Assembly: GCF_009707125.1 (NCBI RefSeq)
Contig: NZ_WLVL01000021.1
Coordinates: forward strand, 104,468 to 168,467
Direction of reading: 5' to 3'
Source: Arsenicicoccus cauae
Lineage (GTDB): Bacteria; Actinomycetota; Actinomycetes; Actinomycetales; Dermatophilaceae
DNA: 64,000 nucleotides
The notes beneath the pieces were generated by a model that saw only the letters and a list, made by a program, of their open reading frames with translations, ran no database searches and was not told the origin of the DNA. Below, piece after piece: positions 8,896 to 16,555 of this stretch (positions are counted from its first letter, which is position 1; the number at the start of each line of letters is the position of its first letter). The position numbers were made by a program, and so were the translations under genes.

Positions 8896-10296
8896 ATGAC
8901 GAGCACGCGCACCGAACGAGACAGCATGGGCACCGTCGAGGTCGCCGAGGACCGGTACTGGGGGGCTCAGACGCAGCGCAGCCTGGGCAACTTCGACATC
9001 GGCCGCGACACCTTCGTCTGGGGCGCCCCCATGATCCGGGCCCTCGGCATCCTCAAGAAGTCCGCCGCCCTGGCCAACGCCGAGCTGGGTCAGCTCCCCC
9101 AGGACGTCGCCGACCTCGTGGTCCGCGCCGCCGACGAGGTGATCGCCGGACGGCTCGACGACCACTTCCCCCTCGTCGTCTTTCAGACCGGGTCCGGGAC
9201 GCAGTCCAACATGAACGCCAACGAGGTGGTCTCCAACCGCGCCATCGAGCTGGCAGGAGGCGTGATGGGCAGCAAGGAGCCCGTGCACCCCAACGACCAC
9301 GTCAACCGCGGCCAGTCCAGCAACGACACCTTCCCCACGGCCATGCACATCGCCGTGGCCCTCGAGCTGACCGAGCGTCTCTATCCCCACGTCGAGGCGC
9401 TGCGGGACGAGCTCGCCCGCAAGAGCGAGGAGTTCGCCGACGTCGTCAAGGTCGGGCGCACCCACCTGCAGGACGCCACGCCGATCACCCTCGGTCAGGA
9501 GATCGGCGGCTGGGTCGCGCAGATCGACCAGGCCCTCGACGCCGTCCGTCAGTCCGAGGACCGCGTCCTCGAGCTCGCGATCGGCGGCACCGCCGTCGGG
9601 ACCGGCCTCAACGCCCACCCGGAGTTCGGCGCCCTGGCGGCCCGCAAGATCGCCGACGAGACCGGGCTGGGCTTCGTCCAGGCCCCCAACCTGTTCGCCG
9701 CGCTGTCCGCCCACGACGCGCTCGTCGGCGTCAGCGCGGCGCTGCGCACGCTCGGCGGCGCGCTGATGAAGGTCGCCAACGACGTCCGGTGGCTCGCCTC
9801 AGGACCCCGCAACGGCATCGGCGAGATCACCATCCCCGAGAACGAGCCGGGGTCGAGCATCATGCCGGGCAAGGTCAACCCGACGCAGTGCGAGGCGCTG
9901 ACGATGGTGGCCACGCGGGTCTTCGGCAACGACGCGACCGTCGCGTTCGCCGGCTCGCAGGGCAACTTCCAGCTCAACGTCTACAAGCCCGTCATGGCGC
10001 ACGCGGTGCTCGAGTCGATCCGGCTGATCTCCGACGGGTGCGAGTCCTTCCGGCTGCACTGCGCCGTCGGCATCGAGCCGCAGCGCGAGCGCATCGAGGC
10101 CAACCTCGAGCAGAACCTCATGGTCGTGACCGCGCTCAACCGGCACATCGGCTATGACAAGGCCGCCGCCATCGCCAAGCGGGCCCACAAGGAGGGCACC
10201 ACGCTGCGCGAGGCCGCGATCGCGAGCGGGGACGTGAGCGAGGGCGACTTCGACCGCTGGGTGGTCCCCATGGACATGACCCACCCCTCCGCCTGA
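8896..10296 (+). CDS. fumC: Fumarate hydratase, class II
   Basis: A 466-residue TCA-cycle enzyme converting fumarate and water to L-malate in the cytoplasm as a homotetramer. The aspartase/fumarase signature [11 protein letters not shown] is present, together with [14 protein letters not shown] and [21 protein letters not shown]. Length is normal for class II. The ATG is 6 nt after a TACGGT -10 box, so the message is probably leaderless. It is transcribed alone and ends at a strong inverted repeat shared with the convergent ankyrin gene. Confidence 0.96.
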   Translation: MTSTRTERDSMGTVEVAEDRYWGAQTQRSLGNFDIGRDTFVWGAPMIRALGILKKSAALANAELGQLPQDVADLVVRAADEVIAGRLDDHFPLVVFQTGSGTQSNMNANEVVSNRAIELAGGVMGSKEPVHPNDHVNRGQSSNDTFPTAMHIAVALELTERLYPHVEALRDELARKSEEFADVVKVGRTHLQDATPITLGQEIGGWVAQIDQALDAVRQSEDRVLELAIGGTAVGTGLNAHPEFGALAARKIADETGLGFVQAPNLFAALSAHDALVGVSAALRTLGGALMKVANDVRWLASGPRNGIGEITIPENEPGSSIMPGKVNPTQCEALTMVATRVFGNDATVAFAGSQGNFQLNVYKPVMAHAVLESIRLISDGCESFRLHCAVGIEPQRERIEANLEQNLMVVTALNRHIGYDKAAAIAKRAHKEGTTLREAAIASGDVSEGDFDRWVVPMDMTHPSA

Positions 10297-10349
10297 CCTC
10301 CCGACACCTCACCGCTCCACCGTCTCCACCAGCTCACCGCCGCCACCAG

Positions 10350-10396
10350 GATCGTGAGGGTTTGGTCCAAGGATGGTGGACCAGACCCTCACGATC
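10350..10396. terminator. Bidirectional terminator between fumC and the ankyrin gene
   Basis: Arms GATCGTGAGGGTTTGGTCCA (10350-10369) and TGGACCAGACCCTCACGATC (10377-10396) pair over 20 bp with one G-T wobble and a 7-nt loop. It lies between convergent genes and its right arm runs into the stop codon of the ankyrin gene (10395-10397). Confidence 0.85.
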
Positions 10397-10802
10397 AGCG
10401 AGCGGTGGGAGGGGCTGGTGCGGCGCGCAGCAGCTCGAGCATCTCGGGCAGGGCGAAGAACTCGCAGATCGCCAGCGCCGAGCGCTCCCCGGTCGCGGGG
10501 TCGGCCCCGGCACGCAGCAGCGAGCTCACGATCTCGGCGTTGCGGCGGAAGCACGCCGAGGCCAACGCGGTCTGCCCGTTGTCGTTGACCCGCTCGGTGT
10601 CGGCGCCGCGCGCCAGCAGCGCCGACACGAGGGCGTCGTGCTGGTGGTATGCGGCGAGGATCAGCAGCGTGTCGCCCTTGGCGTTGGTGAGGTTGACGGG
10701 GAGCCCCTCGTCCACGAGGTGGGCGAGCTGCAGGTCACCGTCGCGCGCCAGGTCGAAGCACCCCTGCAGGAAGGCGATCTCCTCCTCGGTCAGCTCCGTC
10801 AT
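10395..10802 (-). CDS. Small ankyrin-repeat protein
   Basis: A 135-residue protein made almost wholly of ankyrin repeats. Recognisable units are KGDTLLILAAYHQHDALVSA (about residues 42-61), LLARGADTERVNDNGQTAL and LLRAGADPATGERSALAI. Ankyrin proteins mediate protein-protein contact; no catalytic motif is visible. The ATG overlaps the TGA of the aldo/keto reductase gene (TGATG), so the two are translationally coupled. In bacteria small ankyrin proteins often sit next to oxidoreductases or catalases, but a direct role here is inference. Confidence 0.85.
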   Translation of the reverse strand: MTELTEEEIAFLQGCFDLARDGDLQLAHLVDEGLPVNLTNAKGDTLLILAAYHQHDALVSALLARGADTERVNDNGQTALASACFRRNAEIVSSLLRAGADPATGERSALAICEFFALPEMLELLRAAPAPPTAR

Positions 10803-11809
10803 CAGCAGGGCCGGGACTTCGGTGCGCGCGCAGCCGTCTGACCCGGGTCACGCTCGACCACCCCGCCGAGCGCCTCGTCGACCCGGCGCAGGATCTCGTC
10901 GTCGAGACGCACCCCGGCGGCCCTGACGTTGTCCTTGATCTGCTCGGGCCGGGAGGCGCCCACGAGGGCGGCCGCGACGTTGTCGTTCTGCAGGACCCAG
11001 GCGATGGCGAGCTGCGGCATGGTCAGGCCGGCGTCGGCGGCGACCGGCTTGAGCCCCTGGACCGCCTCGAGCACCTCGTCGCGCATCAGGTCCCTCATGG
11101 ACTGGCCCGCCTCGGAGTGCCCGGCGCGCGTGTCGGTGGACGGCTGCTGGCCCGGGAGGTACTTGCCGGACAGGACCCCCTGGGCCATCGGGCTCCACAC
11201 GATCTGGGAGATGCCGAGCTCCTCGCAGGCGGGGACGACCTCGGGCTCGATGACGCGCCACAGCATGGAGTACTGCGGCTGGCTGGAGACCAGGGAGATG
11301 CCGAGGTCCTTGGCGAGGGCGTGACCGGCGCGGATCTGGTCGGCGGTCCACTCGCTCACACCGATGTAGAGCGCCTTGCCCTGCCTGACGATGTCGGCGA
11401 AGGCCTGCATGGTCTCCTCCAACGGCGTCTCCGTGTCGAACCGGTGCGCCTGGTAGAGGTCGACGTAGTCGGTCTGCAGCCGCCGCAGCGAGCCGTTGAT
11501 CGACTCCATCACGTGCTTGCGGGACAGGCCGCAGTCGTTGTGCCCTCCCGGGCCGGTGGGCCAGTAGACCTTGGTGAAGATCTCCAGCGACTCGCGGCGC
11601 TCGCCCTTGAGGGCCTCGCCGAGCACGGTCTCGGCCTTGGTGTTGGCGTAGACGTCGGCGGTGTCGAAGGACGTGATGCCCTCGTCGAGCGCGGCGCGCA
11701 CGCAGCGCTTCGCGGTCTCGTTCTCGACCTGGGATCCGTGGGTGAGCCAGTTGCCGTAGGTGATCTCACTGATCTTCAGACCGCTGTTGCCGAGGTATCG
11801 AAAGTCCAT
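10802..11809 (-). CDS. Aldo/keto reductase, potassium-channel beta-subunit-like
   Basis: A 335-residue NADP-dependent TIM-barrel oxidoreductase. The catalytic tetrad is visible as D49 and Y54 (FDTADVY), K80 (FTKVYWP) and H122 (LYQAHRFD). The cofactor region near the C-terminus is VGASRPEQIKDN. It resembles the KCNAB/YghZ branch of the family, which reduces aldehydes and ketones. The start was placed at the ATG opening MDFRYLG: the upstream 46 in-frame residues do not resemble the family, and a TAGGGT -10 box lies 7 nt before it. It forms a two-gene operon with the ankyrin protein. Confidence 0.92.
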   Translation of the reverse strand: MDFRYLGNSGLKISEITYGNWLTHGSQVENETAKRCVRAALDEGITSFDTADVYANTKAETVLGEALKGERRESLEIFTKVYWPTGPGGHNDCGLSRKHVMESINGSLRRLQTDYVDLYQAHRFDTETPLEETMQAFADIVRQGKALYIGVSEWTADQIRAGHALAKDLGISLVSSQPQYSMLWRVIEPEVVPACEELGISQIVWSPMAQGVLSGKYLPGQQPSTDTRAGHSEAGQSMRDLMRDEVLEAVQGLKPVAADAGLTMPQLAIAWVLQNDNVAAALVGASRPEQIKDNVRAAGVRLDDEILRRVDEALGGVVERDPGQTAARAPKSRPC

Positions 11810-11853
11810 GTCCCTCACCCTAGGCCGCTTCGGCATCTCGCGGGGACTCGCGC

Positions 11854-12192
11854 TCAGGCGCACCCCACGCAGCGCGCCGTGGTCGGGCGGGCGAGCAGGC
11901 GACCGGGCGGGATCGGCCCGCCGCACACCTCGCAGCTCCCGTCCCACCCGCCGTCGAGCCGGGCCGACGCGACGTCGATCTCGGCGAGCCGCGCGCGGGC
12001 GTCCCGCAGCAGGGCGGCGGTCTGCTCACGGTCCCAGGCGATGGTCTGACCCTCGGGGTCGTGCTCGTCGTCGGCGTTGCTCGACCTGCTCGCGTCGACG
12101 ATGCGCGACCGGTCGCGCTCCAGGTCCTGGACCCGCTCGAGCGTCTGACGACGCAGGGCGTCCAGGGCGGCGCGCACCTCGGGAGGGACCAT
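11854..12192 (-). CDS. DksA/TraR-type C4 zinc-finger protein
   Basis: A 112-residue protein with a predicted coiled-coil N-terminal half and a C-terminal four-cysteine finger (CEVCGG, then CVGC after 17 residues) typical of the TraR/DksA family. DksA proteins enter the RNA polymerase secondary channel and modulate stringent-response promoters; a rel gene lies elsewhere in the window. The acidic tip motif DExDP region reads DDEHDPEGQ. The ATG is 6 nt after a CATAAT -10 box, so the transcript is probably leaderless. That box lies in a duplicated 19-bp unit. Confidence 0.86.
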   Translation of the reverse strand: MVPPEVRAALDALRRQTLERVQDLERDRSRIVDASRSSNADDEHDPEGQTIAWDREQTAALLRDARARLAEIDVASARLDGGWDGSCEVCGGPIPPGRLLARPTTARCVGCA

Positions 12193-12198
12193 CGCAGC

Positions 12199-12236
12199 AT
12201 TATGCCGGTCCCGCCCGATTATGCCGGTCCCGCCCG
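12199..12236 (-). repeat. Perfect 19-bp direct duplication carrying a -10 box
   Basis: ATTATGCCGGTCCCGCCCG occurs twice back to back (12199-12217 and 12218-12236). On the minus strand each copy begins a CATAAT hexamer, and the copy nearest the DksA-like gene sits 6 nt before its ATG. The duplication therefore doubles the putative -10 element. Confidence 0.8.
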
Positions 12237-12531
12237 AGACGGGTGCGGCAGCGTGGGGGGCCGCAACGCAGGCGAACGAAGCCCGGCTGATGCCCTTACC
12301 CCCGGCGGGATCATCAGCCTGGCGAACGAAGCCCGGCTCATGCCCTTACCCCCGGCGGGATCATCAGCCTGGCGAACGAAGCCCGGCTCATGCCCTTACC
12401 CCCGGTAGGGGCAGCCGGTGCGGGCGGTGACCACGTTGAGCAGCGGCTCGGGGGCGACCTGTCGCCGCAGGTTGTCCTCGGGCGGCAGCACCGGCTGTGC
12501 CCTGTCTGACGGATCGTCAATAATCTGCTAT
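12237..12531. repeat. Non-coding 295-bp stretch with a 50-bp tandem repeat
   Basis: A 50-bp unit that begins GGCGAACGAAGCCCGGCTCA and ends GGATCATCAGCCT occurs at 12271-12320 and 12321-12370, with a third partial copy at 12371-12410. Copies 1 and 2 differ by one base; copy 3 diverges after its first 35 bases. Because 50 is not a multiple of three, no common protein is encoded, and no intervening spacers exist, so this is not a CRISPR array. The remaining bases to 12531 show nothing recognisable. Together with its flanks the gene-free stretch runs from 12193 to 12621. Confidence 0.75.
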
Positions 12532-12561
12532 TTGCATCATGGCGCCGCTTTTCGTCATACT
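12532..12561 (+). promoter_or_regulatory. Candidate sigma-A promoter for the 29-residue ORF
   Basis: TTGCAT (12532-12537) and CATACT (12556-12561) are separated by 18 nt in a markedly AT-richer patch than the surroundings. A start about 7 nt downstream would give a 5' leader of about 50 nt ahead of the small ORF. Confidence 0.5.
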
Positions 12562-12621
12562 TGTGAGTGGTGACACAACGGGGTGCCCGCACCATGCACA
12601 CCGACGACAGGAGGTCACCCG

Positions 12622-12711
12622 ATGACGCTCATGAAGACCTGGCTCCGCTCCTTCGACCGCTGGACGCTGGCGGCGTTCAACCCGGAGGTCCCGGGCTACC
12701 GGGGTCGCTGA
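12622..12711 (+). CDS. Free-standing 29-residue small protein
   Basis: The ORF runs from ATG 12622 to TGA and encodes a peptide beginning MTLMKTWLRSFDRW and ending EVPGYRGR. It is preceded by a near-perfect ribosome-binding site AGGAGG 8 nt upstream, by a recognisable promoter, and is followed 19 nt later by a 14-bp terminator hairpin, so it looks like a complete transcription unit. The peptide is amphipathic with aromatic residues (three W, two F, one Y) and basic termini. No family was recognised. It could instead be a leader peptide, but no regulated gene follows directly: the next locus is a broken ornithine cyclodeaminase. Confidence 0.62.
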   Translation: MTLMKTWLRSFDRWTLAAFNPEVPGYRGR

Positions 12712-12730
12712 CCGACCCCCTCCCCCTCGC

Positions 12731-12765
12731 ACGGCCCCGTCGCGTCCCCCTCGCGGCGGGGCCGT
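12731..12765 (+). terminator. Terminator of the 29-residue ORF
   Basis: ACGGCCCCGTCGCG (12731-12744) pairs with CGCGGCGGGGCCGT (12752-12765) over 14 bp with one T-G wobble and a 7-nt C-rich loop. No T-tract follows, as is common for actinobacterial terminators. Confidence 0.75.
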
Positions 12766-12798
12766 CACCATGCCCGCGCCGTCCCCCAGGGTCGACGG

Positions 12799-13075
12799 GT
12801 GAGTCTCCCGCCGCTGCGGTACCTGTCCGACGCCGAGGTCCAGCACCTGCTGCCCGAGCCACGGGTCGCCGTCGCGCGGGCCGAGGCACGCGCGCAGGTG
12901 CCGCCCAAGCCCTCCGCCGGCGTCCGGGTGGACCGGCGACGCGATCCGGCGTCCCCGCCCCGACGGGCGGCTCCCCTGCCAGAACCTCGGCATCGCGGCG
13001 ACCGACGTCGTCTTCGCGGCATACGTCGCGGACCGGGCCGCCGACCGCGGGGCCGGCACGGTGCTCGCCCGCTGA
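12799..13075 (+). pseudogene. Ornithine cyclodeaminase/mu-crystallin family, internally deleted
   Basis: The first about 45 codons encode LPPLRYLSDAEVQHLL and VPPKPSAGVRVD, typical of the N-terminus of ornithine cyclodeaminase/mu-crystallin proteins. After about 12940 the family reappears in the next reading frame as DGRLPCQNLGIAATDVVFAA, followed by VADRAADRGAGTVLAR and a stop, which is the family C-terminus. An intact member is about 320 residues, so the central NAD-binding domain has been lost by deletion and the two ends are out of frame. The gene is dead. It would have started at GTG 12799. Confidence 0.75.
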
Positions 13076-13182
13076 CCGCGAGCGTCGAGCGACCGTCGAG
13101 TCTCCCGGCTGACAACCTCCCCCCGGGCCACGCGCCCTGGTGGGATGGGGAGCAGCAGCCCCACCACGAAGGAGGCACGACC

Positions 13183-14157
13183 GTGAAGCGCATCGGCTAC
13201 TTCCTGTCCTGCGAGGAGTACTCCCCCGCCGAGATCGTCGAGCAGGCCCGCCTCGCGGGCGAGGCAGGCTTCGACGCCCTGTGGATCAGCGACCACTTCC
13301 ACCCGTGGACCGACGCGCAGGGCGAGTCCGCCTTCGTGTGGTCCGCGATCGGGGCGATCAGCCAGGTCTGCGACCTGCCCGTCACGACCGCCGTGACCTG
13401 CCCGACGGTGCGGATCCACCCGGCGATCGTCGCCCAGGCCGCCTCCACCAGCGCGTGCCTGCTCGGCCCGGGGAGGTTCACCCTCGGCGTCGGCTCCGGC
13501 GAGGCGCTCAACGAGCACATCCTCGGCGACGTCTGGCCGCACGCCGGCCAGCGGCTCGAGATGCTCGAGGAGGCCATAGGGCTGATCCGCGAGCTGTGGA
13601 CCGGCGAGGTCGTCTCGCACGAGGGCCCCTACTACACCGTGGACACGGCGCGGATCTACTCCCTGCCCGAGGAGACGCCGCAGATCTTCGTGTCGGCCTT
13701 CGGGCCCAAGGCGCTGGACCTGGCCTGCCGGGTGGGCGACGGCTTCGTGACGACGATGCCTGATGCCGACAGCGTGCGGACCTTCCGCCAGGCCAAGGGC
13801 GCGGACGCCCCCACGCAGGCCGGCTTCAAGGTGGGCTGGGGCCCGGACCAGGAGCAGGCGATCGACGACGCCTACCGCCTGTGGCCCAACGCCGGGGTGC
13901 CCGGCGAGCTCAGCCAGGTGCTCCCCAGCCCGCAGCACTTCGAGCAGGCGGCCGAGCTCGTGACCCGGGAGAAGATCGCCGGGTCGGCGACCTTCGGGGA
14001 CGACGTGTCCGCCCACGTCGAGGCCTTCGCGCCCTTCGTCGAGGCCGGCTTCGACGACGTGTATGTCGCCAACATGGGCCCCCGCTACGCCGACATGATC
14101 GAGGCGTACGGCAAGGAGGTCCTGCCCGAGCTGCGCTCCCGACACGTGCGCGCCTGA
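13183..14157 (+). CDS. F420-dependent LLM-class oxidoreductase (FGD-related)
   Basis: A 324-residue luciferase-like monooxygenase-fold enzyme resembling the TIGR03557 branch, which is close to F420-dependent glucose-6-phosphate dehydrogenase. Family features include AGFDALWISDHFHPW, GPGRFTLGVGSGEALNEH and the C-terminal MGPRYADMIEAYGKEVLPEL. Members use deazaflavin F420 for hydride transfer; the substrate is unknown. The GTG start has a GAAGGAGG ribosome-binding site about 8 nt upstream. The 107 bases between the broken cyclodeaminase and this gene carry only that site. It is followed in the same direction by the DUF2231 gene. Confidence 0.88.
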   Translation: MKRIGYFLSCEEYSPAEIVEQARLAGEAGFDALWISDHFHPWTDAQGESAFVWSAIGAISQVCDLPVTTAVTCPTVRIHPAIVAQAASTSACLLGPGRFTLGVGSGEALNEHILGDVWPHAGQRLEMLEEAIGLIRELWTGEVVSHEGPYYTVDTARIYSLPEETPQIFVSAFGPKALDLACRVGDGFVTTMPDADSVRTFRQAKGADAPTQAGFKVGWGPDQEQAIDDAYRLWPNAGVPGELSQVLPSPQHFEQAAELVTREKIAGSATFGDDVSAHVEAFAPFVEAGFDDVYVANMGPRYADMIEAYGKEVLPELRSRHVRA

Positions 14158-14209
14158 TCTCTACGGCCACCCCTTCCCGCCATACCGCCCTCTCCCACCA
14201 GGAGTCCTC

Positions 14210-14806
14210 ATGACCAGCGAGACCGTCCGCGACCAGCCGACCACCCGACCCCGCACGCCGCTAGCCGCACCCGTGCACGCCATCGAGAGAGCCACCGTCC
14301 TCGACCCCGTCGTGACCGTGGGTGACCGCGTCTCAGGCGCGATCGTCGCCGACGACCTGCGGCGCCGGGTGCTCCAGGGCGCCTGGCTCGGCCACGCGCT
14401 GCACCCCCTGCTCGTCGAGGTGCCCATGGGCACGTGGATGAGCGCGAGCCTGCTCGACCTCGCCGGCGACGACGACTCGCGCGACGGGGCCCGCCTGCTG
14501 ACGGGCGTCGGCGTGCTGGCGGCCGTGCCGGCCGCGCTGTCGGGCTGGTCGGAGTATGCCGAGACCGACACCCGCTCCCGTCGCGTCGGGGTGGTCCACG
14601 CCATCGCCAACGGCGCCGGTGCCGGGCTGCAGGTCGCGTCGTGGGTGGCGCGTCGCAACGGCCGGCACCGGCTCGGCGCGGCCCTGGGGCTCGTCGCCCT
14701 CGGCGCCGTGGGGGCGGGCGGCTTCCTCGGCGGGCACCTGGCGGCGGCGCGCAAGGTCGGCACGCACGACCCCTCGTTCATCCCCGAGCAGCCCTACCTG
14801 AGCTAG
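14210..14806 (+). CDS. DUF2231 family membrane protein
   Basis: A 198-residue protein with about four hydrophobic helices spaced as in DUF2231, and the family histidines in GHALHPLLVEVPMGTWMSA. Related proteins are thought to be membrane redox or haem-associated proteins, but no activity is established. A CAGGAG ribosome-binding site lies 6 nt before the ATG. It follows the F420 oxidoreductase by 52 nt and is probably co-transcribed. The 103 bases after its stop separate it from the convergent flavoprotein gene, and no clear terminator hairpin was seen there. Confidence 0.82.
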   Translation: MTSETVRDQPTTRPRTPLAAPVHAIERATVLDPVVTVGDRVSGAIVADDLRRRVLQGAWLGHALHPLLVEVPMGTWMSASLLDLAGDDDSRDGARLLTGVGVLAAVPAALSGWSEYAETDTRSRRVGVVHAIANGAGAGLQVASWVARRNGRHRLGAALGLVALGAVGAGGFLGGHLAAARKVGTHDPSFIPEQPYLS

Positions 14807-14909
14807 TCACGTCGGCCCGCGTGCGCTCCCCCGACCGATGTGACGGCCTCACGTGCATCGTCAGGCGATGATCGAGGGCCCGCGTGCTCGGGGCCAGCGT
14901 GGACTGCAG

Positions 14910-16028
14910 CTAGCCCGAGGAGGCCACGACCCGGACGGCCGAGCGGTACGCCCACGGGACGCACGCAGCGGCCGTGACCAGGTGCCGTCGCACGACCGTC
15001 GAGCGCGTGGCCACCACGAGGCTGCTCGTCAGCGCGCGGGCGGGCATTCCGATGGCGTGCCACCGGGCCTCGTAGCCCCGGGCGTCGCCGACCGCGACGC
15101 ACTCGACCGCCGCCCTCGCCTGTCTCCACCCGAGCGTCAGCCCCTCACCCGTCAGCGCGTCCACGTAACCGGCGGCGTCGCCGGCCAGCAGCACCCGTCC
15201 GGCGACGCGGTGGGCCGCGCGCTGTCGTAGCGGCCCCGCCCCGCGCACCTCGTCCAGCGGTGCGGCGGCCTCGAGACGGCTTGCGAGCCAGGGCATCTCG
15301 ACGAGCTGCTCGGAGAATCCCCCGACGCAGGCGGTCAGCACGGCCACCCCCACGACGTCGTCCGCGACGGGCGTGACATAGGCCTCGCACGACCGGCCCC
15401 AGTGCACCTCGACGTGGTCCGTCCACGGCGCGACCCGGTAGTGCCGTCGCAGCCCGCGCCTCCGCGGCGCCCGCGACGGACGGTCGAGCCCGAGCAGCCG
15501 TCGCGTCGGCGAGAGCAGCCCGTCGGCCGCCACCACGTGCCCGGCGCGCACCTCGCCTCCCCCGGCCAGCCCCACCGTGACCCCCCCGTCGTCCTGAGCC
15601 AGGTCCACGACTCGATCCTGCACCTGCCGTATGCCGTCCCCCGCCGCCTCCGTGGCCCGGGTCAGGGCGGCGTGCAAGGTCGTGCGGCGCACGCCGAGCC
15701 CAGGCTGCGGCCCGACCGGTGCGTCGGCAGATGGGCCGCGTCCGTCGAGGGCACTGCCGTCGACGTACCGGATGCCCCGGATCGGGTGGCCGTCCGGGTG
15801 GACCCCGAGAGCCGCGAGCTCGGCCACGCCGGCCGGCATGATGCCCTCGCCGCAGGCCTTGTCCACCGGTGACAGGCGGGGCTCGACGACGACGGCGCTC
15901 ATCCCGAGCCGCGCCGCGTGCAGAGCCGCGACCAGCCCGACCGGTCCGCCGCCGACGACGACCAGATCCACGTCCGCCCTGGCGTGAGCGTCGGCCCCGG
16001 TGCCTGGCGTTCGGGGGTCCCTCGCCAC
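14910..16028 (-). CDS. FAD-dependent oxidoreductase of the phenolic-lipid cluster
   Basis: A 372-residue flavoprotein of the geranylgeranyl-reductase/p-hydroxybenzoate-hydroxylase superfamily. It has a Rossmann motif VVVGGGPVGLVAALHAARLG, the CGEGIMPAGV motif and the second FAD motif LLAGDAAGYVDALTGEG. In the srs (Streptomyces griseus) and agq (Actinoplanes missouriensis) clusters the equivalent flavoprotein hydroxylates the alkylresorcinol ring to a hydroquinone. The start GTG lies 2 nt after the methyltransferase stop, so it is coupled to it. A longer in-frame reading exists but overlaps the methyltransferase and has no family resemblance. Confidence 0.82.
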   Translation of the reverse strand: MARDPRTPGTGADAHARADVDLVVVGGGPVGLVAALHAARLGMSAVVVEPRLSPVDKACGEGIMPAGVAELAALGVHPDGHPIRGIRYVDGSALDGRGPSADAPVGPQPGLGVRRTTLHAALTRATEAAGDGIRQVQDRVVDLAQDDGGVTVGLAGGGEVRAGHVVAADGLLSPTRRLLGLDRPSRAPRRRGLRRHYRVAPWTDHVEVHWGRSCEAYVTPVADDVVGVAVLTACVGGFSEQLVEMPWLASRLEAAAPLDEVRGAGPLRQRAAHRVAGRVLLAGDAAGYVDALTGEGLTLGWRQARAAVECVAVGDARGYEARWHAIGMPARALTSSLVVATRSTVVRRHLVTAAACVPWAYRSAVRVVASSG

Positions 16029-16030
16029 CG

Positions 16031-16555
16031 TCAGGCCGTCTCGTGCAGCGTGCGCAGCGCCTGCTCCTCGACCCGGATGCGGCGAGCCAGCAGCGCTGCG
16101 TTGGCGATCGTGAACCCCGCTGCGGTCCACCGGGATCCGTGCGCCATCGGCAGGGCGACGCCCTCGACGACGACGGCGACGTAGTTGGGGTGGTCGAGCC
16201 AGCGGTAGGGGCCGCCCGTGACCCGGGTGGCGCCGGGCACGACGATCACGCGCGTGTTCCACTGCGGACCGAGGGTGCGGATGCACCACCACCGCAGCGC
16301 CTGGGCCGCCCCGACACCGGCGAGGGCGACCCATCCCCCGCGTCCGAACCTCCGCTGGCCCCAGTGCATCTCGGCGAGGCACGCCCCGAGCAGCCCGGTG
16401 TGCAGGGCCACCATGGCCGGGTAGTGCTCGCGCCCCACCTCGTGCCCACCCTGGGCGAGGGACCAGGCGGCGTTGCGGCGCGACACCACCAGCTCCGCGA
16501 GGCGCTCGGCCGCGACGGCGGCGACCAGTCCGGCATACGCGGTCTGGCTCCTCAT
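16031..16555 (-). CDS. Isoprenylcysteine carboxyl methyltransferase-like (ICMT) membrane methyltransferase
   Basis: A 174-residue protein with about four hydrophobic segments and the ICMT SAM-binding signature GPYRWLDHPNYVAVVVEG near residues 115-135. In type III PKS clusters such as srsB and agqB this family O-methylates alkylresorcinols rather than prenylcysteine. Its ATG overlaps the PKS stop (ATGA) and the flavoprotein begins 2 nt after its own stop, so the three genes form one operon. The substrate assignment rests on cluster context. Confidence 0.84.
   Translation of the reverse strand: MRSQTAYAGLVAAVAAERLAELVVSRRNAAWSLAQGGHEVGREHYPAMVALHTGLLGACLAEMHWGQRRFGRGGWVALAGVGAAQALRWWCIRTLGPQWNTRVIVVPGATRVTGGPYRWLDHPNYVAVVVEGVALPMAHGSRWTAAGFTIANAALLARRIRVEEQALRTLHETA

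Noticed and set aside
12271..12410. CRISPR-like array
   Set aside because: The 50-bp units are directly adjacent with no spacers, and there are no cas genes.
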